Positions 17,641 through 26,099 of a stretch of DNA of 64,000 bases are shown here, in pieces. The position numbers and the translations under genes are program-made. Positions within the stretch are counted from its first letter, which is position 1; each line of letters begins with the position of its first letter. The stretch comes from Weissella confusa (GTDB lineage Bacteria; Bacillota; Bacilli; Lactobacillales; Lactobacillaceae), in contig CP168942.1 in the NCBI GenBank assembly GCA_041871065.1, forward strand, positions 932,501-996,500, written 5' to 3'. The notes beneath the pieces were generated by a model that was given only the letters and a program-made list of their open reading frames with translations, was not told where the DNA came from and searched no databases.

Positions 17641-18219
17641 ATGAATAAGACGCGTCGTTTGACCGTTATTGCCTTATTAGCTGCGATATCATTTGTTTTG
17701 ATGATTTTCCCGCAGTTCCCATTGATTCCTGGTGCATCTTTTTTGAAAATTGATTTTTCATTTGTACCAGTTTTGTTGGGTGCGTTGATGCTTGATTTGA
17801 AGAGCGGTTATGCCATTTTGCTGCTACGTTCATTATTGAAGTTGTTGTTGAACAATGAAGGTGTGAATGATTACATTGGCTTGCCAATGAATATTATTGC
17901 AATGGCGGTCTTACTGACAGTGATTATGCTAATTGTGAAGCGCCGAGATATCTCAGCCAAGCGCTATGTTGTTGGCGCAGTACTAGGCACACTTGGTTTG
18001 ACGTTGGCGATGGTGATTTTGAACTACGTTTATGCGGTGCCGCTATATGCGATGTTCGCTAACTTCGATATTGCAAAGACAATTGGTCTTGGAACATATC
18101 TACTATGGATGGTTATTCCGTTCAATCTGATTGAAGGGGCAATTCTAACAGCTGTCTCGGGTTTGGTCTATTTGGGGTTGCGTCAGATTATTAACACGAC
18201 CTGCTCACAACTTAATTAA
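17641..18219 (+). CDS. ribU: Riboflavin ECF transporter substrate-binding component RibU
   Basis: A 192-residue S-component with about six membrane helices that binds riboflavin and works with a shared ECF module (EcfA, EcfA', EcfT) encoded elsewhere. The N-terminus shows ALLAAISFVLMIFPQFPLIPGASFLKIDFSFVPVLLGAL. The region with LKIDFSFVP is typical of RibU, and an alanine-rich first helix mediates contact with EcfT in this family. The ATG at 17641 has GGAGG upstream. Control by the FMN riboswitch directly before it makes the assignment secure. Confidence 0.95.
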   Translation: MNKTRRLTVIALLAAISFVLMIFPQFPLIPGASFLKIDFSFVPVLLGALMLDLKSGYAILLLRSLLKLLLNNEGVNDYIGLPMNIIAMAVLLTVIMLIVKRRDISAKRYVVGAVLGTLGLTLAMVILNYVYAVPLYAMFANFDIAKTIGLGTYLLWMVIPFNLIEGAILTAVSGLVYLGLRQIINTTCSQLN

Positions 18220-18295
18220 ATAAGTCCTATTCTGCTTGCACCGTTTTGGTTTCTTCATTACACTTGGAAGAAATACATGAGAGGTGGTCAAGCAG

Positions 18296-19348
18296 TTGAC
18301 AAATGATTTCTTGATCACCCTGTTTTCGGCGTCTGAACCTCGTCGTCACAGGGTGATTTTTGGTTTATTGAAGCGTCAGGTAACAGTGTCAACGGAATAT
18401 TGGGGTTTGCGCTACGGTTTGTTGCAAATCTCAGGTTTGATGCCTCGCCTAGATAAGGACACGTTTGATGCCCGCATTAACGCATTGGAGCAAGCTGGGT
18501 TATTGGTTGAAGCTGGGGAAGGTCAATTGCTTTTGACGCCAGCTGGTCAAGATGCCCAAGCTGAATACGCTGCAAATCACTATATGCCGGAACACTTGGG
18601 CACATTGCTGAAAGTAGACGTGTTGACCTTTATGCAAGCCTTTTGGTTGGCAAATCAAGTGGTCTCAGAAGTGGCTTACAGCAATAAGAAGTATTATCCT
18701 TTGCAGATTGATCCACGTACAATGCTCACGGTTAAGACATGGTATGGCAACATGAATTCACCACGTTTGGTTGCAACTTGGGCTTTGACGATTCAACGAT
18801 TCTTGCAACGTCGACCGCAAGAAGATGCAGACCGCTTGGTAGCGACGTGGGTTGGTCACGAAACGCCAGGTCTAAACTTTGAACAGTTGGGCTTCCCGGC
18901 AACGTGGACGGAAGATGATTTCTATTTCTGGCAGATTGATCAATACGCAATCTGGTCAGAAGAATTGCAACGTGGTGCGAACACACCGTTGAAGTTGTTG
19001 TGGGATTTGGTTGCCCACCGTCCATTATTGCCAAACAGTGTGCAAGCGTCATATAACGGCGTGATTGCTGGTCGCCCAATGGACGAGATGGTCCAGAGTC
19101 GTCGCCTAAAGATTGGGACGATTCGTGAGCATTTGTTGACCGCGGCTATTTGGCTACCTATGAATGATTTTCCATATAAGAACTACTTAACACCGGATGT
19201 GGTTGCACACTTTGAACAAAACCTAACCGGACCGATTAACGATTGGGAATTTAGCATGGTTCGTACATCTGACGATCCGCTAGAGTTCTTCCTATTCCGT
19301 TTGTATGAGATTTATTTGACGAAGCAAGAGGAGGCCGCTCGTGGATAA
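18296..19348 (+). CDS. ypbB: YpbB-like helix-turn-helix protein, helicase partner
   Basis: A 350-residue protein from the TTG at 18296, which has GAGGTGG at ideal spacing; a GTG at 18284 overlaps that site. It matches the Bacillus YpbB arrangement: a poorly conserved helical body and a C-terminal helix-turn-helix of the kind found in RecQ-type helicases. The segment is LLWDLVAHRPLLPNSVQASY through IGTIREHLL (about 235-285). It overlaps the recQ-like gene by 8 bases, as ypbB does with recS in Bacillus. It may load or regulate the helicase; this is inferred from pairing. Confidence 0.75.
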   Translation: MTNDFLITLFSASEPRRHRVIFGLLKRQVTVSTEYWGLRYGLLQISGLMPRLDKDTFDARINALEQAGLLVEAGEGQLLLTPAGQDAQAEYAANHYMPEHLGTLLKVDVLTFMQAFWLANQVVSEVAYSNKKYYPLQIDPRTMLTVKTWYGNMNSPRLVATWALTIQRFLQRRPQEDADRLVATWVGHETPGLNFEQLGFPATWTEDDFYFWQIDQYAIWSEELQRGANTPLKLLWDLVAHRPLLPNSVQASYNGVIAGRPMDEMVQSRRLKIGTIREHLLTAAIWLPMNDFPYKNYLTPDVVAHFEQNLTGPINDWEFSMVRTSDDPLEFFLFRLYEIYLTKQEEAARG

Positions 19349-20783
19349 GACAGCATTGACTGCGGTTCTAAAAGAAAAGTTTGGCTTCGACTCATTTAAG
19401 CCGGGCCAAGCAGAAGTGCTTGAAGCATTGACTGCTGGTAAAAATACCTTGGCAATGTTGCCAACTGGTGGTGGTAAGTCATTGATTTACCAAATGATGG
19501 GGAATATGCGTGATGGTTTGGTTATCATCGTGACGCCGTTGCTATCATTGATGCAAGATCAAGTTGCACGCTTGAACTATGCCGGTGAATCAAAGGTAGT
19601 GGCCTTGAATTCAACGTTGCCACAGGATGCCCGTCGTACGATTTTGCGTAGTTTGGACCAATACAAGTTCTTGTTTGTGTCACCAGAAATGTTGGGACAA
19701 ACTGTTGTGCAATCTGCTTTGCGTAAGGTGAAGATTAACTTGCTGGTGGTCGACGAAGCACACACGATTGTCAGTTGGGGGCCGGATTTCCGACCTGATT
19801 ACTTGGCGTTGCCACAAGTTCACAAGAAGCTTGGTCAACCACAATTGTTGTTGTTGACGGCAACTGCAACACCAAAGATGATGACTGATATTACGATGCC
19901 ATTTGGTTTGCCTGAAGCAGACTGGTTTATTTATCGTCAATCAGTGGATCGACCAAATATTTATTTGCACACGGAAACGTTGGCAAATGAAGGGCAAAAG
20001 CGTGAGCGCTTGGCTGATTTGGTGCGCCAACTACAAGGCCCAGGAATTGTTTATTTCTCAAGTCGTAAGTTGGCAACTTCAATGGCGGATTGGTTGGCAG
20101 AAAATACGGGTCGTCGGGTTGCGGCTTACCACGCGGGACTTGATACGATGTCACGCTACCGCATCCAACAACAATTCATGTTGGGACAAATTGATGTTAT
20201 TGCCGCGACATCAGCTTTTGGTATGGGAATCGATAAGGATAATGTCCGTTATGTGATTCACTACCACTTGAGTAATGACTTGGCTAATTATCTTCAAGAA
20301 ATCGGTCGCGCTGGTCGTGATGGCGAACAGTCAGCCGCCATTTTGTTGTACGTGCCTGGTGATGAAAACCTACAGCTAAATATGATTGATGGCACGATTC
20401 CGAACCGTGAAGTGGTCATGGGATACTATGATAAGCGCTTCGGTGCCGACGAAATTGGTCGTGACAAAGCAAATTTGCTTGATTTTTATGCTAAGCAAGG
20501 CATGAATCCGGATGAAGTCGCCACGATGTTTGAGGCACGACGTCAACAGCGCCAACAAGATTTGTATAACTTAGTTAATTATGCAAAGTCTGATGCGGGA
20601 TTGCGTCGCCAATTGTTGGATCACTTTGGCGACGATGCTAAGTCAAATGATGAGGCTGAATCGGTTGGTGTTGTTGATTGGCATCCAGAAAACTTGTCGT
20701 TAGTAGCTACTGAAGCACCGACGGAACTAGCAGGTGTGACGGATTGGCGCACGCAAGTCGCAAAACTTTTTAATTTAGGTTAA
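19341..20783 (+). CDS. recS: RecQ-family ATP-dependent DNA helicase (RecS-like)
   Basis: A 480-residue superfamily 2 helicase starting at GTG after GAGGAGG. Walker A is MLPTGGGKSLIYQ (about 40-52), the DEAH box is VVDEAHTIVSWG, motif III is LLTATATPKM, and motif VI is QEIGRAGRDG. It ends soon after the core and lacks the long RQC/HRDC tail of E. coli RecQ, as in Bacillus RecS. It probably unwinds DNA during recombination repair. Translation is coupled to the upstream ypbB-like gene. Confidence 0.9.
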   Translation: MDKTALTAVLKEKFGFDSFKPGQAEVLEALTAGKNTLAMLPTGGGKSLIYQMMGNMRDGLVIIVTPLLSLMQDQVARLNYAGESKVVALNSTLPQDARRTILRSLDQYKFLFVSPEMLGQTVVQSALRKVKINLLVVDEAHTIVSWGPDFRPDYLALPQVHKKLGQPQLLLLTATATPKMMTDITMPFGLPEADWFIYRQSVDRPNIYLHTETLANEGQKRERLADLVRQLQGPGIVYFSSRKLATSMADWLAENTGRRVAAYHAGLDTMSRYRIQQQFMLGQIDVIAATSAFGMGIDKDNVRYVIHYHLSNDLANYLQEIGRAGRDGEQSAAILLYVPGDENLQLNMIDGTIPNREVVMGYYDKRFGADEIGRDKANLLDFYAKQGMNPDEVATMFEARRQQRQQDLYNLVNYAKSDAGLRRQLLDHFGDDAKSNDEAESVGVVDWHPENLSLVATEAPTELAGVTDWRTQVAKLFNLG

Positions 20784-20865
20784 GGATTAGGTGTGACACT
20801 CAAAATTGAATGCGAGTTAGTGTATGCTTAGTAGTATTCAAAGAGAGAAAGTTAGGAGACCAATC

Positions 20866-21453
20866 ATGACCGAGAAGAACAATGAACAACAGCCATGGGA
20901 GGCATCTTTTAAAGATGAAGCAACCGGTCAATACTCACGAACGCAAAACCGACGCAAGTCTCAACGCGTAAGTATGGTTGTTGGAATTTTGGTATTGATT
21001 GTGATTGCTCTGTCATTTGTGCCTGTCTATAAGTATTTGCAAGCGTTGAACAAGCCGGTTGATGCCACAACTAGCACGGAATTGCCAGCAACGACTTCAA
21101 CAAAGACAACCACTACAACGAGCAAAATTACGGAAACTGCAAAGTCAGAATCACGCGCTAAGAAAGCAGCCAGTGCTTCTGAAAAGAAGGCGAAGGCAGC
21201 TAGTGAATCAGCCGCAGCAGCATCAAGCCAAGTTGCATCTGAATCAGCTGCTTCGTCATCTGAAGCCTCATCATCGTCAGCCTCAAGTTCTAGTTCAGAA
21301 TCTGATGGTAATACGGTGAAGTTTGAATCTGGTACTTTGTACAGTTTCGCTGTTGCCAATGGGACAACACCTGAAGCGTTGTACTCATTGAACCCAGGAT
21401 TGACTGCCTCAAACTATTCAACCTACTATGGTCAAGATTTGAAGGTTAAGTAA
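20866..21453 (+). CDS. Membrane-anchored LysM protein
   Basis: A 195-residue protein with a short cytoplasmic part (about 1-45, with basic RRKSQR), one membrane helix (about 46-66), a long Thr/Ser/Ala-rich linker (about 75-150) and a C-terminal LysM-type domain beginning at VKFESGTLYSFAVANGTTPEALYSLNPGL. LysM binds peptidoglycan, so the protein probably bridges membrane and wall. The start at 20866 follows AGGAG; upstream in-frame TTG/ATG codons have no such site. Similar single-pass LysM proteins lie before cmk in other lactic acid bacteria. It has its own terminator. Confidence 0.82.
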   Translation: MTEKNNEQQPWEASFKDEATGQYSRTQNRRKSQRVSMVVGILVLIVIALSFVPVYKYLQALNKPVDATTSTELPATTSTKTTTTTSKITETAKSESRAKKAASASEKKAKAASESAAAASSQVASESAASSSEASSSSASSSSSESDGNTVKFESGTLYSFAVANGTTPEALYSLNPGLTASNYSTYYGQDLKVK

Positions 21454-21458
21454 TCCCC

Positions 21459-21495
21459 AAAAGACACATTCCGATGGGAGTGTGTCTTTTATTTT
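21459..21495 (+). terminator. Terminator of the LysM gene
   Basis: AAAAGACACATTCC and GGAGTGTGTCTTTT form a near-perfect 14-bp stem with a GATG loop, followed by ATTTTG. Confidence 0.9.
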
Positions 21496-21549
21496 GCGTG
21501 AAATTAACGTACAATTAGTTGTTATATAAATGAGTGAGGACAATTGATT

Positions 21550-22224
21550 ATGAATCCGATTCAAATCGCAATTGACGGACCAGCTTCTGCTGGAAAGTCA
21601 ACAATCGCCAAGATTTTGGCATCAGACTTAAATTTTGTGTACGTTGACACTGGTGCAATGTACCGTGCAATCACGTTGGCTGCTTTTCAAGCGGGTGTGG
21701 ATCCAAATGATGAATCAGGCGTAACAGCTTTGTTGCCTGACTTGACCATTACGTTCCAACCTGGTGAGCCAGTGCAACGTGTCTTCTTGAACGGTCAAGA
21801 AGTAACTGAAGAAATTCGATCAGTCGAAGTGACGGCTAATGTATCAGCTGTTTCTTCATACGCCGCTGTTCGTGAGGCAATGACTGCCTTGCAACGTGAT
21901 ATTGCGTCAGAAAATGGCGTTGTCATGGACGGACGCGATATTGGGACGACGGTGTTGCCAAATGCGCAAGTCAAGATTTTCTTGATTGCTTCAGTTGCTG
22001 AGCGTGCGCAACGTCGCTTTAAGGAAAACCAAGCTAAGGGGATGGATACATCTCTTGCTGAGCTTGAGGCAGCCATTGAAAAGCGTGATTATCTAGATTC
22101 ACACCGCGAGATTTCTCCTTTGAAGAAGGCGGATGATGCGGTTGAATTGGATACAACTGGCTTGTCAATTGACGGTGTCGTTGACGCAGTTAAGGCAATT
22201 ATTGCGGAAAAGACGCAAAACTAA
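21550..22224 (+). CDS. cmk: Cytidylate kinase
   Basis: A 224-residue kinase that converts (d)CMP to (d)CDP. The P-loop is [13 protein letters not shown] (about 9-21), followed by [13 protein letters not shown], the CMP-binding segment, and [14 protein letters not shown] at about 125-138. [18 protein letters not shown] near the end is also typical. The ATG at 21550 is preferred over a TTG two codons upstream because of spacing to GAGTGAGGA. It is followed by rpsA, the standard order in Firmicutes. Confidence 0.96.
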   Translation: MNPIQIAIDGPASAGKSTIAKILASDLNFVYVDTGAMYRAITLAAFQAGVDPNDESGVTALLPDLTITFQPGEPVQRVFLNGQEVTEEIRSVEVTANVSAVSSYAAVREAMTALQRDIASENGVVMDGRDIGTTVLPNAQVKIFLIASVAERAQRRFKENQAKGMDTSLAELEAAIEKRDYLDSHREISPLKKADDAVELDTTGLSIDGVVDAVKAIIAEKTQN

Positions 22225-22279
22225 CAAAAAACATAAAGAAAGTTGTAAAAGACTACTAGTAATTTATAAAAGGATTCGG

Positions 22280-22285
22280 TATAAT
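22280..22285 (+). promoter_or_regulatory. -10 box of the rpsA promoter
   Basis: TATAAT lies 38 bases before the rpsA ATG. The -35 position (TAGTAA) is poor. ACTACTAG occurs on both sides of the -10 (about 22252 and 22287). Confidence 0.5.
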
Positions 22286-22322
22286 AACTACTAGAGTCGT
22301 GTGACCAGGAGGATATATTGTA

Positions 22323-23555
22323 ATGAACGAAGAGAACAACGAGCTATTGGCAGCTCTTGACAGCGTAGCCGAAGTTAAGGTTGGCGATGTAGTTAAGGGT
22401 GAAGTCTTGGCAATTGACGATGCTCGTCAAGTTATCGTAGGTATCGAAGGTGCCGGTGTTGAGGGTGTTATCCCAATGCGCGAATTGACGGCTGACCGTG
22501 ATGCAAACGTTAACGACCTTGTCAAGGTTGGAGACGTATTGGACTTGGTAGTTGTATCAACTATCGGTTCTGACAAGGAAGGTGGATCATACCTATTGTC
22601 AAAGCGTCGCTTGGAAGCTCGTCGTGCTTGGGAAGAAATCGCAAGCAAGCACAATGTTGATGACATTGTGGAAGCACCTGTAACGCAAGTCGTTAAGGGT
22701 GGATTGGTTGTTGACGTTGAAGGTGTACGTGGATTCGTACCTGCTTCAATGATCGAGAACCGTTTCGTGCAAGATTTGAACCAATACAAGGGTCAAACTA
22801 TCCGCGCGAAGATTATCGAGATCAACGCTGCTGACAGCCGCTTGATCTTGTCACGTCGTGACGTTTTGAACGAAGAGCGTTCAGAAGCTTTGTCACGCGT
22901 ATTCAACGAATTGTCAGTTGGTGACGTCGTTGAAGGTAAGGTTGCCCGCATGACCAACTTCGGTGCATTCATCGACCTTGGTGGTGTAGACGGATTGGTA
23001 CACGTATCTGAAATCTCACACGAGCGCGTTTCACAACCATCAGACGTTTTGTCAGTTGGTGAAGAAGTTAAGGTTAAGGTTTTGGGATTGGATCCTGAAA
23101 AGGAGCGTATCTCATTGTCAATCAAGGCTACGCAACCTGGTCCTTGGGAAGCTGCAGCTGCTGAAGCTCCAGAAGGAACTGTTTTGGAAGGTACTGTAAA
23201 GCGCGTTGTTGACTTTGGTGCCTTTGTTGAAGTGTTCCCTGGTGTTGAAGGTTTGGTTCACGTTTCACAAATCTCACACAAGCACATTGCTAACCCAAGT
23301 GATGTTTTGAAGGCCGGTGACAAGGTTAAGGTTAAGGTTTTGGAAGTAAACCCTGACAAGCAACGTTTGTCATTGTCAATCAAGGCTTTGGAAGAGGCTC
23401 CTGCACGCGAAGAGGGTTCAAACAACAACGACCGTCCTCGTCGTCAACGTCGTCCTCGCCAAGAGCAAGCACCAACTAACTACTCAACTTCAGAAGAAGA
23501 GGGTTCAGCTACGTTGGGTGACGCCTTTGGAGATATCTTCAAGGACTTCAACTAA
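22323..23555 (+). CDS. rpsA: 30S ribosomal protein S1 homologue, four S1 domains
   Basis: A 410-residue protein with four S1 RNA-binding domains at roughly 17-90, 105-172, 190-260 and 275-346. The third and fourth are the best matches, with the near-identical blocks TNFGAFIDLGGVDGLVHVSE and VDFGAFVEVFPGVEGLVHVS. A basic, disordered tail (about 360-395, RPRRQRRPRQ) ends in an acidic stretch. Firmicutes S1 homologues have four or five domains rather than six, and help translation of weakly structured mRNAs or act in decay. The GGAGG site and high-expression codon usage fit. Confidence 0.93.
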   Translation: MNEENNELLAALDSVAEVKVGDVVKGEVLAIDDARQVIVGIEGAGVEGVIPMRELTADRDANVNDLVKVGDVLDLVVVSTIGSDKEGGSYLLSKRRLEARRAWEEIASKHNVDDIVEAPVTQVVKGGLVVDVEGVRGFVPASMIENRFVQDLNQYKGQTIRAKIIEINAADSRLILSRRDVLNEERSEALSRVFNELSVGDVVEGKVARMTNFGAFIDLGGVDGLVHVSEISHERVSQPSDVLSVGEEVKVKVLGLDPEKERISLSIKATQPGPWEAAAAEAPEGTVLEGTVKRVVDFGAFVEVFPGVEGLVHVSQISHKHIANPSDVLKAGDKVKVKVLEVNPDKQRLSLSIKALEEAPAREEGSNNNDRPRRQRRPRQEQAPTNYSTSEEEGSATLGDAFGDIFKDFN

Positions 23556-23577
23556 TAAGCTTTAAATAGCGCAAAAG

Positions 23578-23617
23578 ATTAAGCGTGTGTTGGGTTGTCT
23601 CAACGCACGCTTAATTT
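23578..23617 (+). terminator. Terminator of rpsA
   Basis: ATTAAGCGTGTGTTG pairs with CAACGCACGCTTAAT (one mismatch), followed by TTCGTT; the T-run is short. Confidence 0.75.
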
Positions 23618-23737
23618 CGTTAAAACACGATTTTCTACTGGTCACGACAACAGACAGTGCCGGTGAAAACCGGTACAATAGAGAATAGTAAGTAACCGCC
23701 AGTCTCCCAGTGGGTGATTGGCAGAAAAGAGGGTAAC

Positions 23738-25048
23738 ATGGGATTTCCTGTTGTGGCCGTTGTTGGCCGCCCAAACGTTGGTAAGTCTACGATTTTTAAT
23801 CGTATTGCCGGCGACCGTATTTCAATTGTCGAAGATACCCCAGGTGTAACGCGTGATCGTATTTACACACGCGCTGAGTGGTTGACCCGTGAATTCCGTT
23901 TGATTGACACAGGTGGAATTGATATGGCTGATGAGCCATTCATGACACAAATTGTGCAACAAGCTGAAATTGCGATTGACGAAGCTGACGTCATCATCTT
24001 CATGGTTTCTGCCCAAGAAGGTTTGACTGAAGCTGACGAACGCGTTGCAAAGATTTTGTACCGTTCAAAGAAGCCTGTTGTTTTGGCCGTAAACAAGGTC
24101 GACAACATCGAGATGCGTTCAGAAATCTATGAATTCTACGCACTCGGATTTGGCGATCCATTCCCAATCTCTGGTGCCCACGGTACTGGATTGGGAGACT
24201 TGTTGGATGAAGTGGTTTCTCACTTCCCAACGACTGATCAAGAAGAAGAAGACGATTCAATTCGTTTCTCATTCATTGGTCGTCCTAACGTTGGTAAGTC
24301 ATCATTGGTTAATGCCATCCTTGGTGAAGAACGTGTCATCGTTTCAGATATCTCTGGAACGACGCGTGACGCCATTGACACGCGATTCACGTCTGCTGAA
24401 GGTGATGAATTCGTGATGGTCGACACGGCCGGTATTCGTAAGCGTGGTAAGGTGTACGAAAATACTGAAAAGTATTCAGTTATGCGTGCCATGCGTGCCA
24501 TCGATGATTCTAATGTTGTTTTGATGGTTTTGAACGCCGAAGAAGGTATTCGCGAACAAGACAAGCACGTGGCCGGATACGCCCACGAAGCTGGTCGTGC
24601 GATTATCATCGTCGTTAATAAGTGGGATACGCTTGAAAAGGACAACCACACGATGGCTGACTTTGAAAAGCAAATTCGTGATGAGTTCCAATACTTGTCA
24701 TACGCCCCAATTATTTTCGTTTCTGCTAAGACGAAGCAACGTTTGAACAAGTTGCCTGAGTTGATTAAGCAAGTTAACGAGAACCACCAAAAGCGTGTGC
24801 AATCTGCAACGTTGAACGAAGTTATCATGGATGCCTTGGCATTGAACCCAACGCCAACGGTAAACGGAAAGCGTTTGCGTGTTTACTACGCGACTCAAGT
24901 TGCTATCCAACCACCAACATTCGTGGTCTTTGTTAACGATCCTGAATTGATGCACTTCTCATATGCACGATTCTTGGAAAACCAAATTCGTAAGTCATTC
25001 GACTTTACTGGTACGCCAATTCACTTGATTAAGCGTGCTCGTACTTAA
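23738..25048 (+). CDS. der: Ribosome-assembly GTPase Der (EngA)
   Basis: A 436-residue double-domain GTPase required for 50S ribosome assembly. G domain 1 has GRPNVGKST (about 10-18), DTPG, and NKVD. G domain 2 has GRPNVGKSS (about 182-190), DTAGIRKRG and NKWD. The C-terminal KH-like domain (about 350-436) contains [18 protein letters not shown]. The ATG at 23738 follows AGAGGG; an upstream ATG at 23714 is part of a leader hairpin. It is flanked by rpsA and hup as in many Firmicutes. Confidence 0.97.
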   Translation: MGFPVVAVVGRPNVGKSTIFNRIAGDRISIVEDTPGVTRDRIYTRAEWLTREFRLIDTGGIDMADEPFMTQIVQQAEIAIDEADVIIFMVSAQEGLTEADERVAKILYRSKKPVVLAVNKVDNIEMRSEIYEFYALGFGDPFPISGAHGTGLGDLLDEVVSHFPTTDQEEEDDSIRFSFIGRPNVGKSSLVNAILGEERVIVSDISGTTRDAIDTRFTSAEGDEFVMVDTAGIRKRGKVYENTEKYSVMRAMRAIDDSNVVLMVLNAEEGIREQDKHVAGYAHEAGRAIIIVVNKWDTLEKDNHTMADFEKQIRDEFQYLSYAPIIFVSAKTKQRLNKLPELIKQVNENHQKRVQSATLNEVIMDALALNPTPTVNGKRLRVYYATQVAIQPPTFVVFVNDPELMHFSYARFLENQIRKSFDFTGTPIHLIKRART

Positions 25049-25057
25049 TGAATGAGT

Positions 25058-25094
25058 AAAACCTCGTAGCGATTTTCACTACGAGGTTTTTTAT
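25058..25094 (+). terminator. Terminator of der
   Basis: The perfect 12-bp stem AAAACCTCGTAG/CTACGAGGTTTT is followed by TTTATTT. Confidence 0.92.
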
Positions 25095-25167
25095 TTGGTT
25101 GCATACTCAAGAATACCGAACAATAGGCAAGTACTGAAAAACAAACATTCAGTGAATAAAACGTGAA

Positions 25168-25209
25168 AATGTGGAAAAAACCGCGTTATATCAACGTTTT
25201 TGCCACATT
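25168..25209. repeat. Imperfect inverted repeat upstream of hup
   Basis: AATGTGGAAAAAACCG faces CGTTTTTGCCACATT, about 120 bases before the hup start. It is not followed by a T-run and so is more likely a binding site or leader structure than a terminator. Confidence 0.45.
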
Positions 25210-25326
25210 GTGGGTTGTTATGGGGTTTTAACTATGCTATTCTAAATAACGAAATCAAAGAACGATTCGTTCAATTTCGTACATTTGGGAAATTCCATTA
25301 AGCTATTAAGCAGGAGGAACATTAGC

Positions 25327-25602
25327 ATGGCTAACAAGCAAGATTTGGTAGAAAAGGTTGTTCTTTCAACTAACTTTACGAAGAAGGATGCAAACGAAGC
25401 TGTTGATGCAGTATTCGCCGCAATCCAAGAATTCCTTGCAAAGGATGAAAAGGTTCAATTGATCGGCTTCGGTAACTTCGAAGTTCGTGAGCGCGCTGCT
25501 CGTAAGGGTCGCAACCCACAAACTGGTGAAGAAATCGAAATCGCAGCATCAAAGATTCCTGCATTCAAGCCTGGTAAGGCCTTGAAGGATGCCGTGAAGT
25601 AA
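25327..25602 (+). CDS. hup: DNA-binding protein HU
   Basis: A 91-residue histone-like protein that bends and compacts DNA as a homodimer. The N-terminal helices ([20 protein letters not shown]), the [20 protein letters not shown] arm base, and [16 protein letters not shown] at the end are the standard HU blocks. AGGAGG precedes the ATG; an in-frame start at 25285 lies in the untranslated leader. Codon usage is that of a highly expressed gene. It stands alone between der and a gene-poor stretch. Confidence 0.98.
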   Translation: MANKQDLVEKVVLSTNFTKKDANEAVDAVFAAIQEFLAKDEKVQLIGFGNFEVRERAARKGRNPQTGEEIEIAASKIPAFKPGKALKDAVK

Positions 25603-25636
25603 TTTAAAGCCTATTATATCGGGCTTTAAAGCGATT

Positions 25637-25657
25637 CGTGGGGCCACCGTGGGGCCA
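25637..25657. repeat. Tandem 10-bp direct repeat
   Basis: CGTGGGGCCA occurs twice with one base between. It is GC-rich compared with its surroundings and lies in the intergenic region after hup. Confidence 0.7.
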
Positions 25658-25703
25658 TGATTTTTTGAAATAGAATTTCGTGCTTACGTGGCTTATCCAC
25701 CAT

Positions 25704-25735
25704 AAAAGAGTGAATTCAATGTTCACTCTTTTTTA
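25704..25735 (+). terminator. Terminator-like hairpin
   Basis: The perfect 11-bp stem AAAAGAGTGAA/TTCACTCTTTT with a 7-nt loop is followed by TTATTTG. Probably ends hup transcripts. Confidence 0.85.
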
Positions 25736-25768
25736 TTTGCTTTGCGTAGCACACATGTTTTTTCGAAA

Positions 25769-25798
25769 TAGACACCTTTGTGTGAACTGTGGTAAAAT
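25769..25798 (+). promoter_or_regulatory. Promoter of the intergenic small RNA
   Basis: TAGACA, an 18-base spacer and TAAAAT with a TGG extended -10 give a good match to the vegetative consensus with no protein gene directly after it. Confidence 0.6.
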
Positions 25799-25804
25799 TT
25801 TGAC

Positions 25805-25902
25805 ATACAAAAAGCCCACTGAAGGTGCAAGCTTCAGTGGGCGACAGGTTCCTAGGAATTCGTTGGTTAGGTGTCCATCACTACTGTGGTGGACGCTTTT
25901 CT
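25805..25902 (+). ncRNA. Predicted small RNA, antitoxin-like
   Basis: Starting just after the promoter, the RNA would contain a perfect 11-bp hairpin (GCCCACTGAAG/CTTCAGTGGGC, 25814-25842), a single-stranded part with GACAGGTTCCTAGG, and a terminator hairpin (GTGTCCATCAC/GTGGTGGACGC, 25871-25896) followed by TTTTCTTTTG. The total is about 95-100 nt. The 3' hairpin is nearly symmetric and could also end a converging minus-strand transcript. The layout resembles antisense RNAs of Fst-type type I toxin-antitoxin loci. This is recognised by architecture only. Confidence 0.45.
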
Positions 25903-25985
25903 TTTGTCTCGAAGTTTACGCGCTTAATTACCACGTATAACGCTGCAATTGCACGAATAATACTTGGCGAGGCTAAAATGAACAC
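25881..25985 (-). CDS. Doubtful 34-residue hydrophobic micro-ORF
   Basis: It starts at GTG and ends at a TAG inside the shared terminator hairpin. The product has a hydrophobic stretch (FILASPSIIRAIAALYVVI) and then a basic, polar tail (KRVNFETKEKRPPQ), the general shape of small membrane toxins of type I systems. There is no ribosome-binding site before the GTG, and it does not show the IAP...VG pattern of Fst. It could be a decayed toxin gene or chance. It converges on the small RNA at 25805-25902. Confidence 0.22.
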   Translation of the reverse strand: MFILASPSIIRAIAALYVVIKRVNFETKEKRPPQ

Positions 25986-26099
25986 ATTTGGTGCAACCCA
26001 TGGACTAAGACTGATGTTGCGAGCATATTAGTTCTTCATACTCTGACAATATATTCTGTGATAAACTACATGTATGACTTGTGAAGGGAAGCGAAGTTG

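Larger units (their letters stand above)
25603..26099. other. Gene-poor 0.5-kb stretch with repeats, terminators and a probable small RNA
   Basis: No convincing long gene is present. In order it holds a TTTAAAGCC/GGCTTTAAA hairpin after hup, tandem 10-bp repeats (25637-25657), a terminator (25704-25735), a plus-strand promoter and two-hairpin small RNA (25769-25902), a minus-strand micro-ORF (25881-25985), and an extended -10 (TGATAAACT, ending 26067) for the next gene. Frames at 25680-25940 and 25825-26031 run through these hairpins and lack ribosome-binding sites. Confidence 0.6.

Noticed and set aside
18284..18295. GTG start for the ypbB-like gene
   Set aside because: It overlaps the Shine-Dalgarno sequence that fits the TTG at 18296 much better.
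19903..20256. Overlapping plus-strand frame inside the recQ-like gene
   Set aside because: It is a shadow of the helicase frame: no start signal, Trp/Cys-rich composition.
21059..21319. Possible second frame and repeat array in the LysM gene
   Set aside because: The repetitive look comes from a Ser/Ala/Thr-rich linker; the alternative frames are shadows.
22252..22295. ACTACTAG on both sides of the rpsA -10 as a regulatory repeat
   Set aside because: Only 8 bases long and AT-rich; could be chance and has no known regulator.
25680..26031. Plus-strand frames of 68-86 codons after hup
   Set aside because: They run through terminator and small-RNA hairpins, have no ribosome-binding site, and their composition is not protein-like.
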